This document shows positions 49,699-59,793 of a stretch of DNA of 64,000 nucleotides, piece by piece. A model generated the notes under the pieces. It did not search any database. It was not told the DNA's origin and saw only the letters and a list, made by a program, of their open reading frames with translations. Origin of the DNA: Microbacterium sp. (GTDB lineage Bacteria; Actinomycetota; Actinomycetes; Actinomycetales; Microbacteriaceae); the NCBI GenBank assembly GCA_003248655.1, contig QFPM01000002.1, positions 1 to 64,000 of the forward strand, written 5' to 3'. The number at the start of each line of letters is the position of its first letter. Position 1 is the first letter of the stretch. A program made the translations under genes and the position numbers.

Positions 49699-52512
49699 AT
49701 GGCACTCGTGCACGAGGTCCCTGCGGCACTCCTTGAGGCCGCGCTGCGCTACGGTCTGGCACGCGTTGGCGCGCTCGCCACCGTCGCCGAGCTCGAGGCG
49801 CTCGCCGGACGCGCCGCCGCGGACGCCGCCGCAGCACAGACTTCCCTCACACAGGCGAATGCCCACGCCACCGCCTGCGACGCGGCACTCCGTCGCGCGG
49901 GCGGCCCAGATCTCGCCCTGGCCGCGTCGGAGGCCTGGAAGGCGATCGAGGCGACGCTTGCCGCCCTCCGCGCCGTCACCGGCGCGGCCGGGCCCGACCC
50001 CGGCGGTGAGATCAGCCGCCTCGTCGGCAAAGTCGTCGCGGATCCCTCGCCCCGCGCGCTCATCGCGCAGCTCGGCTTGCCGGCCCCTGCGGTGGCGGTG
50101 GCGGGCGACGGCGTGCGGCTCACGTGGTCGGGCAACGACGTGGATCTGACGATCCTGAACGTGCGCACCCTGAGCGTCGTGGTCGCGCTCGGCGCCACTG
50201 GCCCCGCGCTCGAGTTCCGCGCCGACGGCGTGACCGTCGACCTCGGCGAGGGCACCGAGGGCCTCGTGAAGACGCTCATTGGTGCCGCGGGAAGCGTTCA
50301 GACGCGCTTCGTCCTCACCATCGATGAGAAGGGTCTCACCGCCGACGGCGCCGCTGGACCGATCTCGCTGCCGGGGTCGCTGTCGGCGCAGGTCGTCGGT
50401 CTCGACGGCCTCGCGCTGTCGCTCGTGCCGAAGAACGACAGGATCTCGCTCGAGGTGCGCAGCCGCCTCTCCGCGACCCTCGCCGGTGTGCTCGGCGCGC
50501 GCGTGGACGGCGCTGGCGTCGCTTTCTGGCTGTCCGCCGCCGGACTTCTCAGCGGCCAGGCTTTCTGGGAGGCCGGCGGCATCGACTACCTCACCCCGAA
50601 CGGCATCGGTATCTCGCTCTCGGCCGGCCCCGCCCGAGGCGGCGGTTACCTCGCCGAGATTCCGGGCCGCGGCTTCGGTGGAGCCCTGCAGGTCGCGCTC
50701 GGACCGGTCGAGGTGACCGGTTACGGGCTCTTCGCCGCCGATGCCAACGGGGTATCGTTCGTCATCGTCGTTTCGGTGCGGTTCGTGGTGCCGATCGAGC
50801 TGGGCTTCCTCTTCACGCTCAACGCGGTGGGAGGCATCGTCGGGTACGGCGTCGACATCGACACCGAACGGCTCGCCTCGGGCCTCAAGGACGGCATCCT
50901 CGACACGCTCTTCTTCCCCGCCGACGTGGTCAAGGCGGCGCCCGGAATCCTCGCGGCGCTCAGCCAGATCTTCCCGCGCCACCCCGGCGGGTTCGTCGTG
51001 GGGCCGATGGTGCAGCTCGGATGGGGGCGCCCCATCAGCCTCGCGACGCTCGACGTGGGGGTCATCCTCGCCGTTCCCGACCCGGTGCTCGTCATCATCG
51101 GACGCGCGCGGTCGGCGCTCCCCGCACCCGAGGTCGCGATCATCGACCTGCGCGCCGCCATCCTCGTGCAGGTCGGCCGCGGCATCATCCTGCTGCGCGC
51201 CGAACTGTTCTCGTCGCGGATCGCGTTCCTGACGGTGCAGGGCGGCATCGGGCTGCTGATCCGGTTCGGCGACGACCCGACCGTGGTCTTCAGCGCGGGC
51301 GGCTTCCACCCGACCTATGCCCACAAGCCGGCCGAACTCGCCGACCTCTCGCGCATCGGCGCAGAGCTGTCGCCGCCCGTCGGTCTGCAGCTGCGGCTGC
51401 AGGGGTACGTTGCGATCACGCCGAACACGCTGCAGTTCGGCGGGTCGATCGAGATCGCCCTGAGCATCGCGATCGCCGCCGTGCGCGGCCGCGCCTCACT
51501 CGACACGATCATCCAGTTCGACCCGTTCCAGTTCACCGCGAACGTCTCCGCGAGCGCGCACGTCGAGGTGTTCGGCATCTCGCTGCTCGGCGTCGACCTC
51601 GCCCTCGAGGTATCGGGACCGGCCCCCTTCCGCATCAGCGGCACCGGCAAGATCACGCTGCCCTGGCCGCTGCCGGACCCGAGCCTCGACTTCGGGCCCA
51701 TCACGATCGGCAGCGAGCCTCCGCCGGGGCCTCCGCCGCCCGCGATTCGCCCGCGCGACGAGGTCGCGAGGGCGCTTGCGGATCCGAAGGCGTGGCGTCG
51801 CGTCGACCGACAGGGCCAGCGGGTTCCCGCGCGGCTGAGCACGCTCGCCGAGTCGGAGACCGCCACGATCGTCGAACCCTGGGGCCTTCTGAGCGTGACC
51901 CAGCGAGCCTTCCCGCTCGAGATGGTCCTGGACCGTGTCGGCCCGGCGCCGGTCGCGCCCTCAGGATGCCGCCTGTCGATCAGCGCCGTGCACATCGGCG
52001 GTGACGAGGCGACCCGTTCGGGGGTCGTGGAGTCGTTCCCGATCGGGCAGTTCCTGCAGCTCACGAAAGATGAGCAGCTGCAGGCGCCGGAGTTCGAGGA
52101 TCGTCCGGGCGGTGTCGCCATCGACCCCGCGGGGGTGGGCCTTGACCCCACCGGCGCCGGCGACGGGGCGCGGCGGCTGCACGCCTACGCGGCATCCGCC
52201 ACGCTCGAGTACGAAGAGTTCTGGCCGGGCCGCCCCGCGAGGCTCCGGGGCGGCTCGCTGTTCCTCAGCCTCGCGCTGCAGCAGATGCTCGTGGATGCCT
52301 CTCCGCAGGGGTCCTCGGCGCTGCGCGTCGCCGACCGGTACGCCCCCGCCGATGCGCAGAGGTCGATCACCGTCGTGCCCGTGACCCAATCGCGCCTCAT
52401 CGACACCGACACCGGGGCCGAGATCGCCGACTTCGCGCCGTGGACGGACGCGCTGCACACCGCGCGCGCGAACGGTCTGGGCGTGGCCTCGCTGACGAGG
52501 GTCGCGCCGTGA
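49699..52512 (+). CDS. DUF6603-type giant protein (operon gene A)
   Basis: 937 residues from ATG 49699. GTG 49708 is equally likely, because AAGGA sits 8 nt before it but touches the ATG. Residues ~5-95 are Ala-rich helices. From ~110 to ~670 runs a long series of amphipathic beta-strands with few charges, including GGFVVGPMVQLGWG and the GGFHPTYA motif near 535 that I associate with DUF6603. A Pro-rich linker (PPPGPPPP) precedes a C-terminal domain (~690-937). No signal peptide, TM helix, ATPase or nuclease motif is visible. The strand array could form an elongated hydrophobic groove or solenoid. The stop overlaps gene B (GTGA). Function unknown. Confidence 0.8.
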   Translation: MALVHEVPAALLEAALRYGLARVGALATVAELEALAGRAAADAAAAQTSLTQANAHATACDAALRRAGGPDLALAASEAWKAIEATLAALRAVTGAAGPDPGGEISRLVGKVVADPSPRALIAQLGLPAPAVAVAGDGVRLTWSGNDVDLTILNVRTLSVVVALGATGPALEFRADGVTVDLGEGTEGLVKTLIGAAGSVQTRFVLTIDEKGLTADGAAGPISLPGSLSAQVVGLDGLALSLVPKNDRISLEVRSRLSATLAGVLGARVDGAGVAFWLSAAGLLSGQAFWEAGGIDYLTPNGIGISLSAGPARGGGYLAEIPGRGFGGALQVALGPVEVTGYGLFAADANGVSFVIVVSVRFVVPIELGFLFTLNAVGGIVGYGVDIDTERLASGLKDGILDTLFFPADVVKAAPGILAALSQIFPRHPGGFVVGPMVQLGWGRPISLATLDVGVILAVPDPVLVIIGRARSALPAPEVAIIDLRAAILVQVGRGIILLRAELFSSRIAFLTVQGGIGLLIRFGDDPTVVFSAGGFHPTYAHKPAELADLSRIGAELSPPVGLQLRLQGYVAITPNTLQFGGSIEIALSIAIAAVRGRASLDTIIQFDPFQFTANVSASAHVEVFGISLLGVDLALEVSGPAPFRISGTGKITLPWPLPDPSLDFGPITIGSEPPPGPPPPAIRPRDEVARALADPKAWRRVDRQGQRVPARLSTLAESETATIVEPWGLLSVTQRAFPLEMVLDRVGPAPVAPSGCRLSISAVHIGGDEATRSGVVESFPIGQFLQLTKDEQLQAPEFEDRPGGVAIDPAGVGLDPTGAGDGARRLHAYAASATLEYEEFWPGRPARLRGGSLFLSLALQQMLVDASPQGSSALRVADRYAPADAQRSITVVPVTQSRLIDTDTGAEIADFAPWTDALHTARANGLGVASLTRVAP

Positions 52513-55500
52513 GCGCCTCGTTCGCGCTGCCCGACGTTACGGCGCGATCGGCGGCGATCCGTCTCGCCGACAGCGCGGCGCAGAGCTTCACGTTCGTCCC
52601 CTACGTGCGGGTCGGCGCGGCGGCGGGCATCCGCACGCTGGTGGGCGCTGCCCCGGGTCGGGCCGAGATGGCGGCATCGCTACGACTCGACGACGGGGTC
52701 GAGGGCGGGGTGACTGTGCCGGCGCCCCGGATCTACGTCCGAGGTCCCGGAGACGTCATCGGCATCGATGCGGCGCAGATCATCCGCCGACATCCCGTTC
52801 CCGGCACGGGCAACGCGCCCACGGGCGACCTCGTCCACATCGAGTTCGATCAGCCCGACCTGCCGTGGATGTTCACGCCGGGCGCACCGCAGAATGGACG
52901 CCTGGCTCCGTGGCTGCGACTCGTGGTCGTGCCAACCGCCGCCATCATGGCCGAACGCCCGCCCGAGGGAGCCGAGCTGCCGCCGTGGGTCGAGGTGCCC
53001 CGCAGCGAGCTGCCGCCGGCCGCAGAAGGGTGGGCGTGGGCGCATGCCCAGGTCTCGGGGCGCGATCTCGATCCGGCCGCGCTGCAGGAGCGCCTCGGGT
53101 CGGGCGCCCCGCAGCTGAACCTGTCGCGCATCGTGTCACCGCGCCGCCTTCTGGCGACGACCGCCTACACGGCGCTCCTCGTGCCCGCCTTCCTCGCCGG
53201 CGTCGAGGCGGCGCGCGGGCGGTCGGATGCCGCCGCGATGGCGCACACCTGGGCATGGGAGGCCGGCGAAGGCGCGGTGTCGCTTCCCGTCTACGACCGC
53301 TGGGAGTTCTCCACGGGAGAGAACCTCGGCTTCGAGGAGCTCGCGCGGAAGATCGTGCCGGTGCCTCCGCCGGAGGGCGTCGGGCGGCGATTGGTCGACA
53401 CGACCCAGCCCGGATGCGGCATCGCCGCCGACGACCAGGGGGGCCCGCGCGAGGTCAGTGGCGCCCTCGTCGCAGCCCGGCGCGTGGTGCCCGGGCAGGC
53501 ACCGCCGCCTCCGTCACGAGGTGCGTGGGATGCCGATCGGACGGAGCAGCTCGCGCGCCTCCTCGACCCGCCGACATCCGAGGACGATCCGGAGGTGGGC
53601 CCGCCGCTGTACGGCGGGGCGCACATCGCGCGAGACAGGGTTCCCGACCCGGACGCAGAGCCGGCGTGGCTGCGCGAGCTGAACGTCGACCCGGCCCACC
53701 GCATCGCCGCGGCGCTCGGCGCCGCGATCGTCCAGATGGACCAGGAGCCTCTCATGGCGGCGTCATGGTCGCAGCTCGAGAACGTGCGGGCGGCCAACGG
53801 CATCCTTCGCATGGCCCAGCTGTCGCTGTTCGCTCAGACCGCGCTCCACGCGAGGACGCTGGAGCGCATGCTGCCCGGCGACGTGCTCGGGGTGACCGCT
53901 CGTGCGCAGGGGCGCCTCATAGTCGATGCCGGTTCGACGGCTCGCGGTACGGTCGGCGCGAGCGCCCTTCCCCCCGCAGCCATCAGCGCGGCGGCGCGCC
54001 GACTGATGCGGCCGCTCGGGCGGTCGGCGCGCTTCGTCCCGGTGGCCGAACGGCTCGACCGCGTCGTGGGTACCGTCGCGGAGGGCGATGTCGGTGCCGA
54101 CTGGGTGCTGCCCATCGGAGGTCCGCAGACGCGCACCGATCCGGGCCTCCTGCAGCGGCTCGAGACCGGAGAGGAGGGAGCCGGCGTGCTCGGCGGTGCG
54201 CCGGACGACACGGCGCTCGCAGCCCTCATCGAGGTCATCGACGCACTTCCGACCCCCGACGAGGCGGCGGCGCTCGGCCGTATCGGCGACCCCGGCTGGG
54301 AGCAGAGCGCCGAGGAGGTGGTGTCGACGCTCGCGGTGGGGTGGGCGATCCTCGGGAGCGGGCGGCCGGACTGGCTCGTCCCCGGCGCTGCGCTAGCGCG
54401 CTTCCCGGATGCCGGGATCGCCCCGGAGGAGCGGGGTCCGATCCCGGCTGACGTCATCGCGTTCGGCGTCTTCGAGCCGGTATGGAGCGTCCTCGCAACC
54501 GCCGGGTTCGGACTGTTCGACCCCCACCGCGGCGGCGTGGTCGGTGAGGGCGAGCCGCCCGGGCTCAGCGGCATCGCGATCGAGTCGCTGGGGGAGGCCG
54601 TCGTCGACGAGCCCGACCCGGTGGAGCTTCCTCGGCCGAGGCTCGACCTCGGCGCCCTCGACCTCGTCGGTCGCCTGCGCCCGGCGTTGACCGTGCCCCG
54701 CCGCGCGGGGTCGCGGCTCCCCGGCCTCGGTGCGCTGCTCGGGCGCCCTGACGACGCGATCGATCCCGTCATGGCAGCGCCCGTCATCCGGCATCCGCTC
54801 TACGAAGCACTCAACCGCAAAGATCCCGAATGGCTCATGCCCGGCGTCGCCGCGATTCCCCAACCCGACATGGTGACCGCGCTGGAGACCAACGCGGCGT
54901 TCGTGCAGGCGTTCCTGACCGGTGCGAACCACGAATTCTCGCGCGAACTCGTCTGGCGCGAGTACCCGACCGACGGGCGCGGCACGAGCCTGCGCCACTT
55001 CTGGACGACCGAGCCCGACCTCTATCCCCTGCACACGCTCGTGCGCGGGGCACTCGGGGAGGGCGTCGACGAGGCGCGATCGGGCAAGCTCGTGCTCGTC
55101 GTGCGCGGCGAGCTGGTGCGTCGGTTCCCGAACCTGCTGGCGACGGCCACGCGATCGAAGAAGAAGGGGTATCCGGTCGAGTACACCGGGGGCGGTGTCG
55201 AGCAGCTCTTCCGGATCGCCCTGAGCCCCAACCTGCTACTGGTCGGCCTCGACCTGACCGCGGCAGTGGTGAGCGCGGAAGACCCCGACGCGGAAGCGCC
55301 CGGCCCGGAAACCCCTCCCAACGATCCGCCCGAGGGGGCGTACTGGTTCACCCTGGCCGAGCACATCGGCGCGCCCCGCTTCGGACTCGACGAGTCCGTC
55401 GCCACGCCGGCGTTCGGCGAAGCGCGCGACAACCTGGTGTGGAGCGACTGGATCGCCGACGGCGTGCGCGATCTCACCGGCCTACCGCCCGCGAAGGTGA

Positions 55501-55643
55501 TCGCCACTCTGCCGGCTCCGCTTCGGGCGCTCGCACCGACCAGCGCGGCAGTCGCGTGGGCGCTCTTCCAGAAGCCCGTGCGCGCCGGATACCGGCTCGC
55601 TGCGTTGCTGGCGGGAACAAAGGGGGAGGGTGGCGGTGGCTGA
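52509..55643 (+). CDS. Uncharacterised giant protein (operon gene B)
   Basis: 1044 residues from GTG 52509, coupled to gene A by a 4-nt overlap. The N-terminal half is beta-rich (HIEFDQPDLPWMFTP near 117); DPAHRIAAALGAAIVQ and WSQLENVRAANGILRMAQL mark a helical centre (~400-450). The best conserved-looking block is near 800-850: NHEFSRELVWREYPTD, RGTSLRHFW, then LVLVVRGELVRRFPNLL. I recall similar blocks in unannotated proteins of diverse bacteria but know no function. No signal peptide or TM segment. Overlaps gene C by about 8-14 nt. Confidence 0.75.
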   Translation: MSASFALPDVTARSAAIRLADSAAQSFTFVPYVRVGAAAGIRTLVGAAPGRAEMAASLRLDDGVEGGVTVPAPRIYVRGPGDVIGIDAAQIIRRHPVPGTGNAPTGDLVHIEFDQPDLPWMFTPGAPQNGRLAPWLRLVVVPTAAIMAERPPEGAELPPWVEVPRSELPPAAEGWAWAHAQVSGRDLDPAALQERLGSGAPQLNLSRIVSPRRLLATTAYTALLVPAFLAGVEAARGRSDAAAMAHTWAWEAGEGAVSLPVYDRWEFSTGENLGFEELARKIVPVPPPEGVGRRLVDTTQPGCGIAADDQGGPREVSGALVAARRVVPGQAPPPPSRGAWDADRTEQLARLLDPPTSEDDPEVGPPLYGGAHIARDRVPDPDAEPAWLRELNVDPAHRIAAALGAAIVQMDQEPLMAASWSQLENVRAANGILRMAQLSLFAQTALHARTLERMLPGDVLGVTARAQGRLIVDAGSTARGTVGASALPPAAISAAARRLMRPLGRSARFVPVAERLDRVVGTVAEGDVGADWVLPIGGPQTRTDPGLLQRLETGEEGAGVLGGAPDDTALAALIEVIDALPTPDEAAALGRIGDPGWEQSAEEVVSTLAVGWAILGSGRPDWLVPGAALARFPDAGIAPEERGPIPADVIAFGVFEPVWSVLATAGFGLFDPHRGGVVGEGEPPGLSGIAIESLGEAVVDEPDPVELPRPRLDLGALDLVGRLRPALTVPRRAGSRLPGLGALLGRPDDAIDPVMAAPVIRHPLYEALNRKDPEWLMPGVAAIPQPDMVTALETNAAFVQAFLTGANHEFSRELVWREYPTDGRGTSLRHFWTTEPDLYPLHTLVRGALGEGVDEARSGKLVLVVRGELVRRFPNLLATATRSKKKGYPVEYTGGGVEQLFRIALSPNLLLVGLDLTAAVVSAEDPDAEAPGPETPPNDPPEGAYWFTLAEHIGAPRFGLDESVATPAFGEARDNLVWSDWIADGVRDLTGLPPAKVIATLPAPLRALAPTSAAVAWALFQKPVRAGYRLAALLAGTKGEGGGG

Positions 55644-58600
55644 TCCGTGGGAAGCGGTCGACACTGGCGTGCCGCTGCTGCTACTGCCGGTGCGTGTGGA
55701 GACGCAATCGGTGAAGGATGCCGGCGGCGCTTGCGCGCTGCGTGTGCGGATCTACCCCGACGACATCGCCATCGCCGCGCCGGGGGCGTCGAGTCTGAGC
55801 CCGGAACGCTTCGAGGTGATCGTCGTGCAGGGCGGCCGGACCGTGGCCGTCACCGGTAAGCCGGTGACGCCCGATCCGCTCAGCCTCGACCTCGGCAATG
55901 CGGACGAGGTGGGCGAAGAAGCATTCGCCGAACGCGCCCGCGCGCTGCGCGACCTCGCGACCGGCGGCCGGGACGCTCCCGCGTGGCTGCGGGACTACGA
56001 CGAGGCGGTCAGGCTCGGCCTCGCCGTGACGGTTCCGCTGCTCTCGGACGCCACGATCGAAAGGCTCTATGTCATCGGAGTGCGCGCGGGCGGCGCCGAC
56101 GAGTCCGCCGCGGAACTGCACGACCTCCTGAGGTCGCACGCCGGTGCCGGCTTCGTTCCGCCGGGAACCCCGACGAACAACACCGAGCGGGCGCGGGCGC
56201 GCCCTGCGCCGCAGGCCGTCGAGCCTGGTGCGGCATCCGGCGACGGCGCCCGGCTCGCTGCGGCCTTCGGCCTGCCCGATCGCAACGCCCTAGACGACTG
56301 GGGCGGGGGCGACCCGTCGCCCGACGTCCCGCGCGCGCTGGGGGAGGCTCTGTGGCCGGTGACCTGGGAGCCGTGGATCGCCGACACCTTCCGCGGCCGC
56401 GGGCCGGATGCCTTCGCGCAACTCGACGTGCAGGACCACATCGCCGACCATCTCCGGCCCTCCGGCCCGCTGCCCGCGGTCCGGATCGGCGCACAGCCGT
56501 ACGGCGTTCTGCCGGTGACGATCCTCGATGAGCTTCGCGAGTTTGAGCAGGTCGAGACCACCCTGACCGAGGCGGTGCGGCGCGCCGACCCGCTGTGGCG
56601 GTCGGCGGCGGCCCCGCGCACCGTGCGCGACGGGGATCTGCGCGCGGCGCTGCCGGAGGTCCTGGGTCAGGCGCCTACGAGCCGGTACGTGCGGATCCGG
56701 CAGACGCTTCGCGCCGACACCGTCCCGTTGTCCGGGATCGACCCCGACGCCGCTGCCCGGCGCGCCAGGCTAGCGCTGGAGATCGAGAGAGAACTCGGGC
56801 TTCGCGTCGGCACACTGCGGCCCGTCGCCGATCTGGGGGCGCCGCGGTTCCTCGGCCTGCCTCTCGCGGCCCAGTCGGACCCCGAGGTGCTGCGCGAGAT
56901 CGCCGAGCGTACCGATGTGACGGGCGATGAGAGCGTGCTCCAGGTACTGACGAGCGCTGCGCGGGCCCGATCGCTCGCGCGGATGCGGCGCGCCCGTGGC
57001 GATCTGCTGAGGCTCCTCGATTACGTCCGCGTCGCCGAGACGGCGTTCGAAGACGGTGACCCCGGGCAGTGGGAGTGGGTCGCGACGGGCGCCGCCGAGC
57101 AACTGGTGACCTACGCCGGGGCGGTGGATGCCGACCTGCAGGCGGTCTTCGCCGAACTGCCGATCCGCGACCTGTTCGACCACGACACACGCACACGGGA
57201 GCGCACTGCCGGCGACGTGCTGCGGATGCTGCGCGAGAAGGTTCCCTGGATCGCGCGGGCCGGCCGCCGCGTGCCGCGCCTGCGCGGCGAGGCTGCGGGG
57301 CTGACGATGGATTCGCGCGCCTACGCGCGCGAGGTCGTCGCCGCCTACATCGCCTACCTCGCGGCACTCGACGTGGCCGCTCGCGTGCGGATGGGCATCG
57401 CGGTGATCAGCACCTCGAGCGACGACGAGCACCGCGCCGGGCAGCTGGGTGCCGCACTGGATGCCTGCGCCTACCGGCTCGACGCCTGGGAGACCTCGCT
57501 CGCCACCCGACGCCTGCAGGTGCTGCGCCGCGATCGCCCCGACGGCATCGCCATCGGCGCGTTCGCGTGGCTCGAGGACATCGCGCTGAGCCCTCGCGCC
57601 GTCGGCGACGAACCGCAGCCGGCCCGTTCGGTGGGCTGGGTGCAGGCCCCCACCCGCCGCCACGCCGCGACGGCGGCGGTGCTCCGCAGCGCGCGCCTCA
57701 GCCACGCCCCCGCCGATGGCCCCGACGATCCCCTCGAGCTCGACGTGAGCAGCACGCGCACGCGCGAGGCGACGGCGATCGTCCGCGGCATCCGCAACGG
57801 GCAGGAACTCGGCGCCCTGCTCGGCTACCGGTTCGAGCGCTGGCTGCACGAGACCGATCCGTCGCGCAATCGTTTCGTCCCGGCCCTGCGCACGGTCGCA
57901 CCCCTCGTCGTCGGACGCGAGACCCCGCTCGGCGCCGGGGCATCCGACCTCGCCTTCACGGGAGCCGTCGTCGACGGACTCGCACTAATCTCGCGTCGGG
58001 GTGAGGCGGTCGCGGCCATCGGAGACCCCGACCGGCTGGGTGAGGGCGTGCGGTCGGCGAGCGTCGACGAACGGGCAGCCGTCGGCGTGCTCATCGACCG
58101 CCTCGCCGGCGTCGCCGATGCGGTCTCCGACCTGCTGCTCGCGGAGGGCGTGCACCAGCTCGTGACGGGCAACGCGGCGCGCGCGGCGGCGGCGATGGAT
58201 GCCGCGTCCGGCGACGTCACACCTGAAGAGCCCCACATCCCCCGGGTGGACGCGGAGATGTCCGGCGCGACCGACCGCGTCGGGGTGCTCGGTGCTCCGG
58301 GGGCTGCCGCGGCAGCACAGGGATGGGACGGCGGAGTGCGGGCCATCGCCCACCCCTTCCTGGAGCGGTGGGCACGAGGCATCCTGGGCCGTGCCGACCG
58401 CATCGCCGTGGGGCGCACCGCAGGAGGTGCACTGCGCTACCTGTCGACGGCCTCGCCCGGAGCGCTCGACTTCGTGCTCGCCGCCGACGGCACCGATGCG
58501 GGCCTCGCACGCTACTGGGCGCGCTGTCGGCGCATGCGCCCCACGCTCCCCGCCGTGCCCCTGCGGCCGGGCGAGACCGCGGGGCTGCCCGCCGGTCGCA

Positions 58601-59793
58601 TCACGCTGGGCGACGCGTGGCAGCTCGCCTGCGCGGCGCGGGCGGTGCTCACCGACGCCCGCGGCGTCACGCCGGAAGACCTGGTTCCCTCGGGTGCCGA
58701 CGCGTCGACGGCGCGCTTCACCGTCGACGAGGTCGCGCTCACCGCCCGGTTGAGCGAGCTTGCCTCAGCGCTGGCGGCGGTGTCGGCTGCGCTCCCCGAC
58801 CCGGCGTCCGCGAGTCGCGCCCACCTGCTGGCCGCGGCCGACACGCTCGCCGAACTGGGCCTCGGCGACACGACCGATCCCGAGACGCTCATCCTTCCGG
58901 CGGCGGCAGAGCCGGGCGGTGGCGACGGCGGACCGATCGCGGCATCCGACCCCGTGCAGCCCCTGCGCTCGTTCGTCGCCGAGCTGATGCGAACCCTCAC
59001 GGCGCGCATTGCACGTGTCGCGGCCGCGCCGCCGGATGCGGCCGAGGTCGTCCTCGGCGACGTCGTGGGCACCGTGCCCGTGGTCGCGGACCTGACCCCT
59101 CCCGGCCCCGGGGCGGCGCCGGCTCCTCTCCCGCGGGGGCTGCTGCCCGCGGCCGCCGATGCGGCGAGCATCCGGCGGTGGCTGGTGCGCTACAGCACCG
59201 TCCGCGCGCCGCTCGCACGCTGGGCGACGCTCGCCGCGCTCCGGGGCGCGCTGGGTCGCCGCGCGATCGTCCGCGCCGCCGTCTTCGCTCCGTCCACGGC
59301 TCCGGTGCGCTGGTACGGCGACGCGCTGCCTCCGGGGGGCGCGACGGTCACCGCGCTCGTGTTCGAGGCGATGCCCGGGTTCAGCCCGACCGCGCCGATG
59401 GCCGGGCTCGTCGTAGACCAGTGGACGCAGCATCGGCCGGCTCTGCGCTATCCGAGCGCCACGGCCGCGGCATCCGAGGCCGAACTGCTCGTCGAGACGG
59501 GGCTTGCGGTGCACGCCGGCGCCCCTGCGGCGCGCGCGCCGCAGTCGATGCTGCTCGCGGTCACCCCTGACGGCGGGCCGTGGTCGAGCGCTCGGGTGGT
59601 GCGCCTGCTCGATGAGGTGCGCGCACTCCTACGGATGCGGCTCGCGAAGCCGGCCGACATCCCGATGCTCGGCGACCTGATGCCGGCGATCTCGGTGGGC
59701 CACGCGTCGGTCCTCGACGAGGCGGCGATCGATCCGCGGGCGCTGCGCGCCGCGGCGACGTTCGTGCCCTCGTTCGTGAGGCGCGGATCATGA
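55636..59793 (+). CDS. Uncharacterised giant protein (operon gene C)
   Basis: About 1385 residues. Start GTG 55636 is preferred because GGGGGA lies 8 nt upstream; GTG 55630 is the longer option. Motifs in order: LLPVRVET (near 15), RVRIYPDDIAI, GTPTNNTE (near 178), VRIGAQPYGVLPV (near 282), WVQAPTRRHAATAAVLRS and GALLGYRFERWLHE (near 670-735), VVDQWTQHRP and APQSMLLAV in the last 150 residues. These look like strongly constrained blocks of one family. No catalytic signature, signal peptide or TM helix is evident. Its stop overlaps gene D (ATGA). Function unknown. Confidence 0.75.
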   Translation: MADPWEAVDTGVPLLLLPVRVETQSVKDAGGACALRVRIYPDDIAIAAPGASSLSPERFEVIVVQGGRTVAVTGKPVTPDPLSLDLGNADEVGEEAFAERARALRDLATGGRDAPAWLRDYDEAVRLGLAVTVPLLSDATIERLYVIGVRAGGADESAAELHDLLRSHAGAGFVPPGTPTNNTERARARPAPQAVEPGAASGDGARLAAAFGLPDRNALDDWGGGDPSPDVPRALGEALWPVTWEPWIADTFRGRGPDAFAQLDVQDHIADHLRPSGPLPAVRIGAQPYGVLPVTILDELREFEQVETTLTEAVRRADPLWRSAAAPRTVRDGDLRAALPEVLGQAPTSRYVRIRQTLRADTVPLSGIDPDAAARRARLALEIERELGLRVGTLRPVADLGAPRFLGLPLAAQSDPEVLREIAERTDVTGDESVLQVLTSAARARSLARMRRARGDLLRLLDYVRVAETAFEDGDPGQWEWVATGAAEQLVTYAGAVDADLQAVFAELPIRDLFDHDTRTRERTAGDVLRMLREKVPWIARAGRRVPRLRGEAAGLTMDSRAYAREVVAAYIAYLAALDVAARVRMGIAVISTSSDDEHRAGQLGAALDACAYRLDAWETSLATRRLQVLRRDRPDGIAIGAFAWLEDIALSPRAVGDEPQPARSVGWVQAPTRRHAATAAVLRSARLSHAPADGPDDPLELDVSSTRTREATAIVRGIRNGQELGALLGYRFERWLHETDPSRNRFVPALRTVAPLVVGRETPLGAGASDLAFTGAVVDGLALISRRGEAVAAIGDPDRLGEGVRSASVDERAAVGVLIDRLAGVADAVSDLLLAEGVHQLVTGNAARAAAAMDAASGDVTPEEPHIPRVDAEMSGATDRVGVLGAPGAAAAAQGWDGGVRAIAHPFLERWARGILGRADRIAVGRTAGGALRYLSTASPGALDFVLAADGTDAGLARYWARCRRMRPTLPAVPLRPGETAGLPAGRITLGDAWQLACAARAVLTDARGVTPEDLVPSGADASTARFTVDEVALTARLSELASALAAVSAALPDPASASRAHLLAAADTLAELGLGDTTDPETLILPAAAEPGGGDGGPIAASDPVQPLRSFVAELMRTLTARIARVAAAPPDAAEVVLGDVVGTVPVVADLTPPGPGAAPAPLPRGLLPAAADAASIRRWLVRYSTVRAPLARWATLAALRGALGRRAIVRAAVFAPSTAPVRWYGDALPPGGATVTALVFEAMPGFSPTAPMAGLVVDQWTQHRPALRYPSATAAASEAELLVETGLAVHAGAPAARAPQSMLLAVTPDGGPWSSARVVRLLDEVRALLRMRLAKPADIPMLGDLMPAISVGHASVLDEAAIDPRALRAAATFVPSFVRRGS